This document shows positions 10,078 through 20,218 of a DNA stretch of 64,000 nucleotides, piece by piece; positions within the stretch are counted from its first letter, which is position 1; each line of letters opens with the position of its first letter. Made by a program: the position numbers and the translations under genes. This DNA comes from Paenibacillus oryzisoli (GTDB taxonomy: Bacteria; Bacillota; Bacilli; Paenibacillales; NBRC-103111): assembly GCF_001653565.1 (NCBI RefSeq), contig NZ_LYPB01000060.1:114719-178718 (forward strand), given 5' to 3'. Under the pieces are notes generated by a model. The model made no database searches. It was not told the DNA's origin and saw only the letters and a program-made list of their open reading frames with translations.

Positions 10078-11888
10078 TGGGGAAATCAATTCGTGTTCTC
10101 TGGCAATACATCCAGGATCTCAAAATCAAAAATAAACTCGTTTTGATTTTTTTCTTCCTCATGATCGTACCGCTCTTCGGCTTTACTTATTTAGCCTACA
10201 AACAGGCAGCGCAAGTGATCGAGGAAAATACGGTGTATGCTGCCAAGCAGTCTTTCGAACAGGCAGCGTCTTCTCTTGCATCCAAAGTGAACAGTGCTTC
10301 TACGATTTCGGATTATATTATTCTCGATGAAGAGGCAACAAGGGTGTTCGGTAGAAATGGAGCGTCTTATGAAATCCCAATGCAATTGAAAGATAGTTCA
10401 TATCTGTTAAGACTATTTCAATATTTACTTCGTAACGAGGATATCCATCTCATTCGTTTGTTCGTACCGGATGAATTCATATATGCGGGGGACGGACAGC
10501 TCATCTACAGTATGGAATCGATTCGTGATGACTCCTGGTATGAGCAATTATTAAATAGTAACGCCAGAGTTTTATTATCTCCAACCACGACCCACTACAC
10601 GGAAAAGACTGGCAATGTGACAGAGGATAAAGTGTTATCCGTACTGCGTCTTGTCAAGAATCCTAATGATTATTCTAAAAACATGGGTGTACTTAGCGTT
10701 GATATCTTACTAAGTGATGTACTGAATATTATCGATAAAGCAGCCAACATTACCGATACAGGCATGATCTATATAGAAAATAGCAGGGGGCAGATCATTC
10801 AGTCGACGGCTTCACTTGAACAGATCAATCTTTGGAAAGTTCCGAACTTGGCGACAGAGCAAGAGAATATGTGGCAGAAAACTACCGTTAAGGGTAAGGG
10901 GGCGATCGTGGGTTATAAAACGATTGAAGGTACGGATTGGCGAATGGTCAGTATAATCCCAATTACGGATATTCTGTCTGCCAGTTCCCGTCAAAGAAAC
11001 GTGCTAATCCTGATTATGATCGTTATGGCAGCAGTGGCCTATGTGCTCGCTTATGTAAGCTCCGTGTCCAGCACGAAACGGATTTATCGCTTAATCTCCA
11101 AAATGCGTAAGGTCCAAAATGGCGAATTGTCCGTCATCACGCAGAAGTTCGGCAGAGATGAGATTGGGGAGCTGGCGGAATCTTATAATTTTATGATCAA
11201 AAAGATTGAGAAATTAATTGATGAACAGTTCAAAACCGGGCAAGAGATGAAGAACGCGGAGTTGAAGTGGGCCCAAGCAGAGCTTAAGGCCTTGCAATCT
11301 CAAATCAATCCCCACTTCTTATATAATACGCTGGATTCAATAAATTGGATGGCCATTAAACATAATTGCACGGATATTGAATCTTTGATTTCATCCTTAT
11401 CGAACTTCTACAAGCTCAGTTTGAGAAAAGGTCAGGATATCGTGAAGATCGATGATGAAATCCAACATGTTCAAACCTATGTGGAAATTCAGAATTATCG
11501 ATTCGATAATAGCATTAAACTTGTTTTGAATATCAAGGACATCCTGTCGTATCAAATACCTAAAATAACATTGCAGCCCCTGGTCGAAAATAGCATTATG
11601 CATGGCATTCAGATGAAGCCAGATCGAAGCGGGACCATCACGATAAGCGGAAAGCTAGAAGCCGGATTGATACTTCTGTGCATTGAAGATAATGGTATAG
11701 GTATGATGGAGGATGCTCTGATGAGCATGTTCCAGCAGCAATCCAAGGATGATTGGCGCGGGTTTGGCGTTCATAACATTAATGAAAGATTAAAGCTTTA
11801 TTTCGGTGCAGAGTATGGTTTGAGCTATACGAGTGTATCAGGAATTGGCACCAAAGTGGAGATAAGAATTCCACCGGTGATCGGATAG
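10074..11888 (+). CDS. Sensor histidine kinase, YesM type
   Basis: 604 residues. A first membrane segment lies near residues 20-42 and a second near 306-328, with an extracellular Cache-like sensor between them. HAMP-like sequence follows, then the His_kinase domain with phosphoacceptor His in QSQINPHFLYNTLDSINWMA. The ATP-binding region shows LQPLVENSIMHG (N box) and IEDNGIGM (G1 box). Its start overlaps the regulator stop. It would detect an extracellular saccharide, perhaps with the 6846 lipoprotein, and phosphorylate the 8506 regulator. Confidence 0.93.
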   Translation: MMGKSIRVLWQYIQDLKIKNKLVLIFFFLMIVPLFGFTYLAYKQAAQVIEENTVYAAKQSFEQAASSLASKVNSASTISDYIILDEEATRVFGRNGASYEIPMQLKDSSYLLRLFQYLLRNEDIHLIRLFVPDEFIYAGDGQLIYSMESIRDDSWYEQLLNSNARVLLSPTTTHYTEKTGNVTEDKVLSVLRLVKNPNDYSKNMGVLSVDILLSDVLNIIDKAANITDTGMIYIENSRGQIIQSTASLEQINLWKVPNLATEQENMWQKTTVKGKGAIVGYKTIEGTDWRMVSIIPITDILSASSRQRNVLILIMIVMAAVAYVLAYVSSVSSTKRIYRLISKMRKVQNGELSVITQKFGRDEIGELAESYNFMIKKIEKLIDEQFKTGQEMKNAELKWAQAELKALQSQINPHFLYNTLDSINWMAIKHNCTDIESLISSLSNFYKLSLRKGQDIVKIDDEIQHVQTYVEIQNYRFDNSIKLVLNIKDILSYQIPKITLQPLVENSIMHGIQMKPDRSGTITISGKLEAGLILLCIEDNGIGMMEDALMSMFQQQSKDDWRGFGVHNINERLKLYFGAEYGLSYTSVSGIGTKVEIRIPPVIG

Positions 11889-12199
11889 GGAAAAGAAAGC
11901 TTCATAGATATAAACATGGTTCCCACATAGGTATTGGATGATCTACTTTTATTTTAAAAAATCCAAGTCAATCGTGGTTTATTTGCTGTTCGTTGAATTC
12001 TATATGGTTTGTCGCAGCAGCTTGTTTTAACACAAAAAATGATAACGCTTTCAAATGCATTCTGAAGCTAAAGTTAGTAAGTGGTAAGCAACCTAGCAGC
12101 AAGGAGAGGGGGTGATAATCACAAAAAAATAGAAATGATCGCTTCTTTCATGATGGATTGGAAGGATGTAGCCGAAATTAATAAAGGAGATGAAGGAAA
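11889..12199. other. Intergenic region before the secreted beta-helix gene
   Basis: 311 bp. It holds the cre site listed separately and a strong SD at 12101-12111 (AAGGAGAGGG) in front of a GTG that opens only a six-codon frame. No terminator was recognised after the kinase gene. Confidence 0.4.
12039..12054 (+). promoter_or_regulatory. cre site (CcpA operator) upstream of the beta-helix gene
   Basis: ATGATAACGCTTTCAA fits the cre consensus WTGNNARCGNWWWCAW at every position. It lies 146 bp before the start codon and predicts CcpA-dependent catabolite control of this secreted enzyme. Confidence 0.7.
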
Positions 12200-15100
12200 T
12201 TGATAAGATCAAAGGCGTATTGGATACTGACAGTAGTGAGTATGTTTATAAGTATATTGGGGATAGGAATGGGAGTTCCTCCTCAGGTTGTTCACGCAGC
12301 AGGTGTAACCTATTATGTCAGCCCCACTGGGAGTGCATCGAATAATGGTTTGTCGACAAGCACGCCTTGGTCGCTGACCAAGGCAGCTTCTACAGCTGCG
12401 GCTGGAGATACTGTACTCTTTATGGACGGAATATACAGTGATCAACTCGTTCCACAGAATAGCGGCACAGCGACGAACCCGATACTATTTAAAGCGTTAA
12501 ATAAAGGACAAGCGACACTTACTTATCCGAACGCGGATTCGTATATTGTGCAAATCAAAGGTAAGTCCTTCATAACGTTGAATGGATTTAAACTAACCTC
12601 ACATCTGAATCTTGGTAAATGGCTAAAAATAGACAGCACCGACGGCACCATGTATTCAGCAGGTACAGCGAACGGAACTCCTAACAGCAACATTACGATT
12701 TCAGATTGCGTCTTTTCGTACGCCACGGCTGGATGGGGTTACCGTGCTCCTATATTCATTAACTATACCAGCCAGTTAAAGTTACTAAACAACATTGTTA
12801 CAGAGGCTTATTTAGGCGATGATTTGATTACGTTCTCCAATAGTTCCAAATTGTTAATCGAAGGCAATAACTTCAGCAAGGCAAGGCATACGGTGTTGAA
12901 TTTCTCTTACTTTGACACGAACTATAATACTGTAAGCGATGTTGTCGTGCGAAACAATGTATTTAACAGCCAGTGGAGTCGGAATTTCGAAATCTTCCCT
13001 AACAATAGAATTCTACTGGAGGGCAATGTGTTTGCTGAACAAAGGTATGGATCTGGAAATGCATCATCCAGGAACTCCGTCCACGCCGATGGGACTATTT
13101 TCCGATATAACCGTTTCATTCGTAACTATAGTGGAGGTACGTTAGGCAGCGCTCCGTATTCAGCCAACATGTCTTTTCAAAATTCTGTCTTCTATAACAA
13201 CATATATGCAGAGAACGAAATGTTTGTGTATTTGTTTGGCGGTAATGGCGTCTTCACGATCAAAAACAATTTCTTTAAGAACAACATTTTTTATAACAAT
13301 GATAACAATGCGTCGAATACGAATCTCCGTTATTTCGAAAGAGCATTTAATGATGACGGTTCTAGAACACTTAGCTTTATCAAAAACAACTTCTGGCACG
13401 GTCCGGGAGTGACCCCGTACTTCCTCGGAAATAATAATAGTTTTCTGTTTAATAGTGACTATAAACTATGGTCACTGTCCGAAGTGGAGTCGATGTCAGC
13501 GGCAGTCGGAACGAAAGTTCCGCTGTTTGCGCAAAACATGAACATAAATCCTTTATTCACGGATCCAAGCAATTACAATTATACGTTACAGCCAGGGAGT
13601 CCGATGATCGACAGTGGTACGGATCTGACAACAGCAATAGGTGCAGGAAGCGGAAGCACTTCGCTTACAGTCAACAATCCGAACTATTTTTTTGACGGCT
13701 GGGGGATCGACAATCAAGTGGGAGACATCATTTCTGTGGGTACATCCGCAAATCGGGCGCGTATTACGAACATTGCTTACACGAAGAACGCAGCGACCGG
13801 TGTAATTACAAGTGGAGTTCTCAGTTTGGATACGGCTTTAAGTTGGGGGGATGGAGCCTCCGTCAATCTGGCTTATGATGGAAGTGCACCGGACATGGGG
13901 ATTGTTGAGACTGGAGCCGATGCGCCGGATTCCTTGCAAGTAACGAGTAGTCAATTCAAGGCGGTTACCGGTTCTGCAGTACCATTTTCGGCTACTGTGT
14001 TCGGCAGTTTCATACCTGCCTCCTATTCATGGAGCTTTGGCGATGGTTCAACAGGAACAGGGGCTAGCCCATCTCATGCTTACACCCAACCAGGTCAATA
14101 TGCCGTATATAGCAAAGCGACAGATGCATCTGGCAAATCGATATCCGGCATAATGTATGTGATTATTAACGCAACCGACTATCTGAGTCAGCCGATGCTG
14201 TACAATTCATTTGATGCCGATGACAATTTATATACGCAAATTTATAGACACAGTTCACGTGGGAATGAGGTCACGAACTATGAACGCATCTATGAGAATG
14301 GTACAAACGGAGTCATCCACGTCTACTATAAGAGTGGCAACGATGAGACTGAACAACTGAGATTTGGGAATTACCCGCCAGACTGGAATATCAATCAATT
14401 TCCTATTGTGAGCGCCAAGTATAAGGTGAATCCGGGAACGCCGCTTGTGTTAGCATTGGAGGCATATCCGATACGACTGGATAATCGAACATATCCAATT
14501 GCGGCGACCGCTTCTTCCAACGAGCCAACAGCTGCATATACGTTGATTGATGACGGTCAGTGGCATACGATAGAGGTGGACGTGAGGGCAATCCGGAATC
14601 TGGGAGGAACCTATGCGGGGTTGAATTACCTTCGTTCAGCCAGCTTCAGAACCATGGCTGCAGGCTCCACAGGCCAAGAATATTGGATGGATGATTTCAC
14701 CATCAAACCAGCTCCGATCCCACCAACGACAACAGACAATGCTCCGACAGGGTGGGTCAATCAAGACACTACAGTAAATTTGAGTGTAACCGAGGGGACA
14801 TCTGTTGTAGCCGCTACTTACTATACGGTAGATGGCGGAACGCAACAAACCGGCACATCAATCGTATTGACGACAGAGGGAGTTCATACGCTAACGTATT
14901 GGAGCGTGGACATCTCAGGCAATATGGAGACCCCTCACACGGCAACGGTTAGGATTGACAAGACAGTACCAGCAGATGCGACTCTAGCGGCAGACATTAC
15001 AGCGCCGACTAATACAGATGTCACCGTCACGATCAGCTATCCGGCAGATGCAGCAGTGAAAGAATACAAAGTGGGTACTAGCGGCGCATGGACAGCTTAT

Positions 15101-16003
15101 GTAATTCCTGTGGTTGTTTCTGCAAATGAAACGGTGTATGCAAGAGGGACGGATGCTGCTGGCAATGTGTCCAATGTCTCTATATATGTAGTCTATAATA
15201 TTGATGATACGATTCCTACAGCAACAGTGACCTATAGTTCGATAACCGCGCAAAGTGTCACCGCCACAATCACACCGAGCGAACCGGTGACGATTACGAA
15301 TAATGGAGGTTCAAGCAGCTACACGTTTCTCTATAATGATAGCTTCACTTTCGAAATCGTCGATGCAGCAGGGAACCACGGAACAGCTATGGCCACTGTG
15401 GCCAATATTGCAGCAAAGAGCAAAACCAAACCAAGTACACCTATTCTTTCTGATTCCAATGGGAATGATACTGGCCTGCAAGATGGTAATTACAGGATAG
15501 CGATGAACATGTGGTACGGTGAAAATGGTAGAATCTATAAGCTGTATGAGAATGGAAAATTAATCGATACACAAATTCTAACTGATCATTCACCATCAGC
15601 TCAATCTACCGTTACATCAATTACCTATAAGCAGAATGGGACTTATCGTTACTATGCCGAACTTACTAATGCCTTTGGCACAACGATGAGCGGCACGCAC
15701 GTAGTAACCGTAACAAAAGCAGCTCCGGGCAAATCGGTTCTATCGAACGATAACTGGGATGGTGATGGCAACTTTAAAGTCAGCATGAACATGTGGTGGG
15801 GAACAAATGGCGGGACGTACAATTTATATGAAAACGGTGTTCTCATCTATTCAGAAGCACTTGCCGACCATACACCGGATGCACAATCATCCGTATCGAC
15901 CTTAGTAAATAGAGCTAAGGGCAACTATGAGTATCGAGCTGAGCTCATTAACTATGGTGGAGCTACAGCTAGCGAAATTATGATTGTAAATGTTACGAAA
16001 TAG
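12200..16003 (+). CDS. Large secreted right-handed beta-helix protein with PKD and repeat domains (probable polysaccharide-active enzyme)
   Basis: 1267 residues from a TTG start preceded by AAAGGAG and GAAGGA. The signal peptide ends near VHAA-G (residue 34). Residues 35-560 show the Asn-rich ladder of a right-handed parallel beta-helix (opening [14 protein letters not shown]), as in pectate-lyase-like and alginate-lyase-like enzymes. A PKD domain follows ([12 protein letters not shown]), then a beta-sandwich module at about 660-830. Two Ig-like or OmpL47-like modules come next ([20 protein letters not shown]). Two roughly 90-residue repeats at the C-terminus ([22 protein letters not shown] and [22 protein letters not shown]) resemble chitinase N-terminal FN3-like domains. 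The catalytic residues could not be assigned. It probably releases oligosaccharides for cassette 1. Confidence 0.82.
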   Translation: MIRSKAYWILTVVSMFISILGIGMGVPPQVVHAAGVTYYVSPTGSASNNGLSTSTPWSLTKAASTAAAGDTVLFMDGIYSDQLVPQNSGTATNPILFKALNKGQATLTYPNADSYIVQIKGKSFITLNGFKLTSHLNLGKWLKIDSTDGTMYSAGTANGTPNSNITISDCVFSYATAGWGYRAPIFINYTSQLKLLNNIVTEAYLGDDLITFSNSSKLLIEGNNFSKARHTVLNFSYFDTNYNTVSDVVVRNNVFNSQWSRNFEIFPNNRILLEGNVFAEQRYGSGNASSRNSVHADGTIFRYNRFIRNYSGGTLGSAPYSANMSFQNSVFYNNIYAENEMFVYLFGGNGVFTIKNNFFKNNIFYNNDNNASNTNLRYFERAFNDDGSRTLSFIKNNFWHGPGVTPYFLGNNNSFLFNSDYKLWSLSEVESMSAAVGTKVPLFAQNMNINPLFTDPSNYNYTLQPGSPMIDSGTDLTTAIGAGSGSTSLTVNNPNYFFDGWGIDNQVGDIISVGTSANRARITNIAYTKNAATGVITSGVLSLDTALSWGDGASVNLAYDGSAPDMGIVETGADAPDSLQVTSSQFKAVTGSAVPFSATVFGSFIPASYSWSFGDGSTGTGASPSHAYTQPGQYAVYSKATDASGKSISGIMYVIINATDYLSQPMLYNSFDADDNLYTQIYRHSSRGNEVTNYERIYENGTNGVIHVYYKSGNDETEQLRFGNYPPDWNINQFPIVSAKYKVNPGTPLVLALEAYPIRLDNRTYPIAATASSNEPTAAYTLIDDGQWHTIEVDVRAIRNLGGTYAGLNYLRSASFRTMAAGSTGQEYWMDDFTIKPAPIPPTTTDNAPTGWVNQDTTVNLSVTEGTSVVAATYYTVDGGTQQTGTSIVLTTEGVHTLTYWSVDISGNMETPHTATVRIDKTVPADATLAADITAPTNTDVTVTISYPADAAVKEYKVGTSGAWTAYVIPVVVSANETVYARGTDAAGNVSNVSIYVVYNIDDTIPTATVTYSSITAQSVTATITPSEPVTITNNGGSSSYTFLYNDSFTFEIVDAAGNHGTAMATVANIAAKSKTKPSTPILSDSNGNDTGLQDGNYRIAMNMWYGENGRIYKLYENGKLIDTQILTDHSPSAQSTVTSITYKQNGTYRYYAELTNAFGTTMSGTHVVTVTKAAPGKSVLSNDNWDGDGNFKVSMNMWWGTNGGTYNLYENGVLIYSEALADHTPDAQSSVSTLVNRAKGNYEYRAELINYGGATASEIMIVNVTK

Positions 16004-16074
16004 TTAATTAATAAGTTACTTCATTTCTATGGCATACTGGGTCGATGATGTCTTCTAAGTAGTTTAACCTTCTC

Positions 16075-16103
16075 TTGACAAAGCATACTGTAATAATTAT
16101 AAT
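16075..16103 (+). promoter_or_regulatory. Consensus sigma-A promoter
   Basis: TTGACA at 16075-16080, a 17-bp spacer, then TATAAT at 16098-16103. Both hexamers match the consensus exactly. It drives the IDEAL-domain gene whose ATG is at 16145. Confidence 0.9.
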
Positions 16104-16112
16104 TACAGTATG
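16084..16112. promoter_or_regulatory. Inverted repeat overlapping the -10 box (operator candidate)
   Basis: CATACTGTAAT (16084-16094) and ATTACAGTATG (16102-16112) are perfect 11-bp inverted arms separated by 7 bp. The repeat spans the spacer and -10 box of the consensus promoter, an ideal place for a repressor. The regulator is not identified. Confidence 0.65.
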
Positions 16113-16144
16113 CAGTAACATTTCGAGTGAAGGTGGCGAGGCAT

Positions 16145-16519
16145 ATGTTAAATGTTGCAATTGGTGATTGGGTCGTCGCAACAACGAGTGAAGATGAAAT
16201 GGTACATGGTTATGTAGAAGCGATCGCGGGGCAGCATGGTATTGCCTTCGTTCATGTCATTGCTTCTGATCAAGATGACATCATCGGTCATCAAATTGAA
16301 GTGAAACTCTCCAGTGTAAAGGCACTGCCAATTAGCGGACTTGATACCGAAGACGGCGTGCGTAGTATGATCGACATTGCGCTTAGCATCAAGGATGAGA
16401 TGTGGTTTATGGAGCTAACCGATACTTTATATACTTTACAATCTAGTGGATCCAAGTCGGCTAAAGACAAAGTGGTCTCCAGTTTCTATACGAACCGTCT
16501 AGGTGTGGATCAACTGTGA
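16145..16519 (+). CDS. Small IDEAL-domain-like protein
   Basis: 124 residues. The ATG at 16145 is chosen because AAGGTGG lies eight bases upstream; the frame also allows a GTG at 16127. The N-terminal half (IGDWVVATTSEDEMVHGYVE) looks like a small beta-barrel. The C-terminal segment SMIDIALSIKDEMWFMELTD resembles the IDEAL domain of Firmicute proteins such as YpiB, where the conserved helix reads I-D-x-A-L. It is cytosolic and its function is unknown. A perfect promoter, overlapping operator-like repeat and terminator make it a single regulated transcription unit. Confidence 0.7.
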   Translation: MLNVAIGDWVVATTSEDEMVHGYVEAIAGQHGIAFVHVIASDQDDIIGHQIEVKLSSVKALPISGLDTEDGVRSMIDIALSIKDEMWFMELTDTLYTLQSSGSKSAKDKVVSSFYTNRLGVDQL

Positions 16520-16534
16520 TAGCTGGAGTCATAC

Positions 16535-16592
16535 AAAGCCAATCTAATTGATAACTTGCAATTGCAAGGTTTATCGGTTGGGTTGGCTTTTT
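16535..16592 (+). terminator. Rho-independent terminator after the IDEAL-domain gene
   Basis: Interrupted stem: AAAGCCAA on the left pairs with TTGGCTTT on the right, with inner pairing GATAA/TTATC and CTTGCA-type arms. TTTTT ends at 16592. Confidence 0.75.
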
Positions 16593-16735
16593 CGTTGAGT
16601 TCGGATCGACATGTGGGGATGATTGTGGCGGATTCAGCGATTGGTTGCAGGAGTGGGAGAGTGGGACGTATCCGTGGAACATAAATTCTGAGGTATCTAC
16701 AACAATTGTCGCGTACTTAGGGTGGTTGAGATGCA

Positions 16736-16892
16736 TCGAGGGGAATTGTAGAAGGTGTGATGCAATGTGCTGGATCGAGGGGAGTGGTAGGATGTGTAAT
16801 GCAATATGCTGGATCGAGTGCAAGAGTAGAATGTGTGATGCAATGTGCTAAATCGAGGAGGAGTAGTAGAATGCGTGATGCAATATGCTAGT
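16736..16892. repeat. Four tandem copies of a 39-bp repeat
   Basis: Units at 16736-16774, 16775-16813, 16814-16852 (39 bp each) and 16853-16892 (40 bp). Each begins TCGAG and contains a conserved core of the form TGNAATGCAATNTGCT or TGTGATGCAATGTGCT. A fifth partial start (TCGAG) is at 16893. Copies diverge in the first third. No conserved protein is encoded. Confidence 0.8.
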
Positions 16893-16983
16893 TCGAGTTC
16901 GAGCGGAGAGGAAGGAACAAGTTTGTTTTAGAAAAGGACCTCCGCTCCGGACTTGAGCAATTTTGGAGAAATTGCTTCAGAGT

Positions 16984-17166
16984 AACGGAACGAGGATCCC
17001 TTATTTAGGTACTAAACATGAATTTGAAAAAGTTACGGAACGTGGTTCCGTTATTGTAGACGAATTGGTGTTGTAAGGTGTGAAAACGTAATAATAGCGG
17101 AACTACGTTCCGTTTCTTTGTGCATATATCCGTTTTCAGCAGAATAGCGGAACCAGGTTCCGCATC
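16984..17166. repeat. Cluster 1 of dispersed GGAAC-N3-GTTCC palindromes (four copies)
   Basis: Copies begin at 16985 (CGGAACGAGGATCCC, diverged), 17035 (ACGGAACGTGGTTCCGTTAT), 17097 (GCGGAACTACGTTCCGTTTC) and 17147 (GCGGAACCAGGTTCCGCATC). Spacing is 50, 62 and 50 bp. Each palindrome is followed by a T-rich flank. The same element occurs at 41.3 kb and 44.0 kb. Confidence 0.8.
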
Positions 17167-17176
17167 TCGAACGTCG

Positions 17177-18004
17177 CTACGTTGATTCCGTCGTATTGTC
17201 TGCTATTTGGTCTGGTTTGATCACCGCGGTATTACCCGCAGACTTCGCGACTGGCACGCCTTTCGCCACTTCCGCGGCGAATAATGTTTGCATTTCGGCG
17301 ACTTTCTTAGCGTCGGCAGCTTCAATTTTATCGGCGAAATATTTCTCGACGAAAAGCTCCCATGTCGGCGCGACTTTTTGTGTATGGATGGATTTTACGG
17401 CTGTCTTAATCAGCCTGCGTTCCTTGGCATTCGTGTACATGTCGACGTATTGCTGTTTGCGTTCGAAGTCCAGCTCGGTGAAGATCGAGCGGAAGACCTC
17501 CGCTGTCATCTTAGCGTCGTCCAACGCTCGGTGAGCCGTGCCTTCGGCGACGATGTTCAAATCTGTAAGCGCAGCTTCGACACTGACATCGTTCGTTACT
17601 TTTTTGAAGCGCGTGTACCCTTTCAATAAGTCGAAATAGTGAGCAGCCATCCAATACGCATCATCTAATTTGTGCATCCGCGTATCAAACACGATTCGCT
17701 TGAGATCCTCACCACCCCAAGTGACAAGCAACACTTCTTCACTTCGTCCGAGCCAAGCCAAGAAATCGGCAATTACTTTGCGGAAACCAGCTGCTTCGTC
17801 AATATCTTCTTGGGGAATCCCCGTTTTTTTCTTAATAAAGGCGTTTAATTTAGAGAAATATACTGGCTTAATCAAGGCTGAGAATTCATCCACTTGCGTA
17901 AGTGAAGCATCTAAACGGACAGCGCCAATTTCAATTACTTCCATCGGTAAATCACTGGCAAACTTGCGGCCGTTAAATTCGATATCTAATATAATGTAAT
18001 CCAT
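17177..18004 (-). CDS. DEDDh-family 3'-5' exonuclease
   Basis: 275 residues. The N-terminal DnaQ-like domain (1-180) has ExoI motif D7-I-E9, the Exo II region with an Asp in TWGGEDLKRIVF, and ExoIII HRALDDA, where His marks the DEDDh type. Family members remove nucleotides from 3' ends of RNA or DNA using two metal ions; KapD-type relatives in Bacillus are comparable. The last 90 residues are an Ala/Lys-rich extension of unknown role. The ATG at 18004 has a GGGGG-type SD on the minus strand. It lies 46 bp downstream of the MFS gene, so they may be co-transcribed. Confidence 0.85.
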   Translation of the reverse strand: MDYIILDIEFNGRKFASDLPMEVIEIGAVRLDASLTQVDEFSALIKPVYFSKLNAFIKKKTGIPQEDIDEAAGFRKVIADFLAWLGRSEEVLLVTWGGEDLKRIVFDTRMHKLDDAYWMAAHYFDLLKGYTRFKKVTNDVSVEAALTDLNIVAEGTAHRALDDAKMTAEVFRSIFTELDFERKQQYVDMYTNAKERRLIKTAVKSIHTQKVAPTWELFVEKYFADKIEAADAKKVAEMQTLFAAEVAKGVPVAKSAGNTAVIKPDQIADNTTEST

Positions 18005-18050
18005 GATGTGCCCCCGTTTCTTCCTATCCTACCATTTTAGCAGAAAAAGC

Positions 18051-19202
18051 TTACGTTGCCAGCTTCTGTTTACGATAGACCGCTCGCAGCACCAGACTTA
18101 ATAGGAATCCAGAGAAAGACATGACCGACACCCAGATGAATAAGGTGTGTACACCATAGGTTTGATAGAACCATCCTCCAAGATAAGAAGCAACGATTCC
18201 TGAGACCCCGAAGAAGATGATAGCCAGCACAGTTTGTCCAGTAGCACGCCATTCCTCTGGAACAATTTGATACAAGTATTGAATCGCAGCTGAGTAGAAA
18301 ATAGGGAACGTGAACGTCTGGAGAAGCTGAATCGTAACAAGCACATGGGGATCTGTGACCCAAGCGCTGACCAAGAAACGCAAGAAATAGAAGAAGGCAG
18401 CGAATGATATAAGCGCTAATTCTCTTCCTTTTCGAAGCCACCAGAAGCTTAAAGCGAATACTAGAATTTCACTCCCAGCTGCTAAGAAGAAGGCAATGCC
18501 AACCAAATGATTGCTGCCGCCTAATTCACGTATATAGACTCCAAGAAATGTATCATTAATCCGTTGTGGAACTGCGCATACGAAGATTAGAAGCATGAAC
18601 CAAATGGTTTCTTTATTACTCAGAAATTTTCGCAGACTACGCAGTGAGATAGGTTTCCCCGTCACAGGAGCATCAGGCAGCGCCAAGCATATGATCAAGC
18701 TCAATATCCCAATGCCGCCAAACAGGTAAGCCAAGCTATGAATGCCGAAATATTGCGCCGCATAGCCCACAATTAATGACATCACAGCGTAGCCGACAGC
18801 ACCAAATGTACGAATGGAACCATAGCTTGTTCCCAGGCGTTCAGCAGTTTGAAAGTTCAAACTTTCTGTCAAAGGGTCCAAGGGCATTAAGAAAAAGTAG
18901 AGCAGCATCGTAAATAGAAGCAACACGATAAAGCTTTTGGAATCGTACAGCAAGTACCCGATGATGGTGGAACAGAATAGAAGAAGAAGCATAACTTTCT
19001 TGATCGTTTTTGTTCGATCACTGATCATACCCCATAAGGGCTGCGAGAAGATGGCGATGAAACCGCCAGTCCCAATAATGAGACCAATTCGTGATGTGGA
19101 AAGTCCCTGTGCGTCCAAATAAACCGGTAGAAAAGAGACGAAGAGGGCAAGTAATGCGAAATACATAAAGTTAAACGAACGCAATAAATTGGATGAATGC
19201 AT
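18051..19202 (-). CDS. Major facilitator superfamily transporter
   Basis: 383 residues with 12 predicted membrane segments. The loop after the second helix carries the MFS signature in the form GMISDRTKTIKK. The overall pattern (FMYFALLALFVSFLPVYLDA at the N-terminus) resembles the MFS_1-like / nucleoside or phenylpropionate permease group. The substrate cannot be read from the sequence. The ATG at 19202 has AAGGAAGG upstream. The AraC regulator gene lies 89 bp upstream on the same strand, which suggests regulation by it. Confidence 0.85.
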   Translation of the reverse strand: MHSSNLLRSFNFMYFALLALFVSFLPVYLDAQGLSTSRIGLIIGTGGFIAIFSQPLWGMISDRTKTIKKVMLLLLFCSTIIGYLLYDSKSFIVLLLFTMLLYFFLMPLDPLTESLNFQTAERLGTSYGSIRTFGAVGYAVMSLIVGYAAQYFGIHSLAYLFGGIGILSLIICLALPDAPVTGKPISLRSLRKFLSNKETIWFMLLIFVCAVPQRINDTFLGVYIRELGGSNHLVGIAFFLAAGSEILVFALSFWWLRKGRELALISFAAFFYFLRFLVSAWVTDPHVLVTIQLLQTFTFPIFYSAAIQYLYQIVPEEWRATGQTVLAIIFFGVSGIVASYLGGWFYQTYGVHTLFIWVSVMSFSGFLLSLVLRAVYRKQKLAT

Positions 19203-19291
19203 TGAAGACCTAACCTTCCTTGATGTACTAGCGCGATGCTGTCATGAAAGTACATTTTATCATGCTCAGCCAAAGTTGCAAAAAATATTTA

Positions 19292-20089
19292 TCAAGAGCG
19301 CAGCTGCGAGGGGTTCGTTCCTGTTACTTTTTTGAATTGGCGGCTAAAAAAATAAATGCTCCGATAACCAAGTGCCTCAGCGACTTCACTGACATTCATG
19401 CCTAGTTTAAGCAAGTATGAGGCACGTTCAATTCTGGACTGAATGAGATAGGATTCAATCGTCTGGCCCATGATTTCTTTGAATTTAAGTGAGAAATAAC
19501 GTGGAGAAAGATGCGCTTCTTTGGCTAACTCTTGGATACTATGCTGACGTCCGGGATCTTGTCGAATATGAGAAGCGATATCCATCATCACACGGTTCAA
19601 TGAGCGCCGCGCTGGATCACCTTGAGGTTGATGGTCAGGGGCTTGTCGTTCAAACAATAATAGAATCAGCTTAAGAAGCGTCTTCGCTTCATCCTCTTGC
19701 CCATAAGCCTCCGAATGTCTGACTTGTACGAAACGATCTAGATAGCTCTCATGAAATTCAGCGGGATCGAAATGGACGAAAGAAGGGAGTGACATCGGGT
19801 ACGAATGATCCCCTTCCGCTGAGAAATGGATAAACGTTACCGTAAGCGGACGTTCTGGATTATGCTTCGCACTGGTCAGGTCCCCTGGCTTAAACAAGAA
19901 ACAATCGCCGCTGCTAACGGGATAACGTTTGCTATTTAAGGTGACCTCACCTTCACCATCCCATACATACCAGAAATCGAAGTCTTGGAAAGGGTCATCC
20001 TCGCGGCTGCTCCATTTCCAGTTCACTTCACAGATTACTTTACCGAAATAAGGATTAAGCTGAATGGCTTGGGATGTGAAAACGGACAT
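19292..20089 (-). CDS. AraC-family transcriptional regulator with N-terminal cupin
   Basis: 265 residues. Residues 15-110 form a cupin-like ligand-sensing domain (WYVWDGEGEVTLNSKRYPVS, then GDCFLFKPGD). The C-terminal 100 residues hold two helix-turn-helix motifs (IQELAKEAHLSPRYFSLKFK and VSEVAEALGYRSIYFFSRQF) and end with the usual KKVTGTNPSQLR. It is divergent from the oxygenase gene at 20219 with 129 bp between, and upstream of the MFS gene. It probably controls one or both in response to a small carbohydrate-like ligand. Confidence 0.9.
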   Translation of the reverse strand: MSVFTSQAIQLNPYFGKVICEVNWKWSSREDDPFQDFDFWYVWDGEGEVTLNSKRYPVSSGDCFLFKPGDLTSAKHNPERPLTVTFIHFSAEGDHSYPMSLPSFVHFDPAEFHESYLDRFVQVRHSEAYGQEDEAKTLLKLILLLFERQAPDHQPQGDPARRSLNRVMMDIASHIRQDPGRQHSIQELAKEAHLSPRYFSLKFKEIMGQTIESYLIQSRIERASYLLKLGMNVSEVAEALGYRSIYFFSRQFKKVTGTNPSQLRS

Positions 20090-20218
20090 GAAGACTCACG
20101 GCCCCTCTATGTAGAATAGTGCAAATTGTATAGTGCTTGAATGCATTTATTTTACTACTTTCTATTCATATAATAAAGTTATGAATGGTCAAATTATTTA
20201 AACGGAGGGGTTACCGTT

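Larger units (their letters stand above)
16520..17176. other. 657-bp intergenic region with two repeat families
   Basis: Between the IDEAL-domain gene and the convergent exonuclease gene. It holds the terminator, the 39-bp tandem repeats and a cluster of GGAAC-type palindromes, each listed separately. No credible gene was seen; the open frames here are produced by the repeats. Confidence 0.7.

Noticed and set aside
16645..16851. A 68-codon frame with repeated Cys-Asp-Ala-Met-Cys-Trp-Ile-Glu
   Set aside because: It is a by-product of the 39-bp tandem repeats; the unit length is a multiple of three, which keeps the frame open. No SD was found.
16984..17166. CRISPR-like array (short palindromic repeats about 50-60 bp apart)
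   Set aside because: Repeats are diverged, only about 15-20 bp and vary in length; the spacers share sequence with cluster 2; no cas genes are present.
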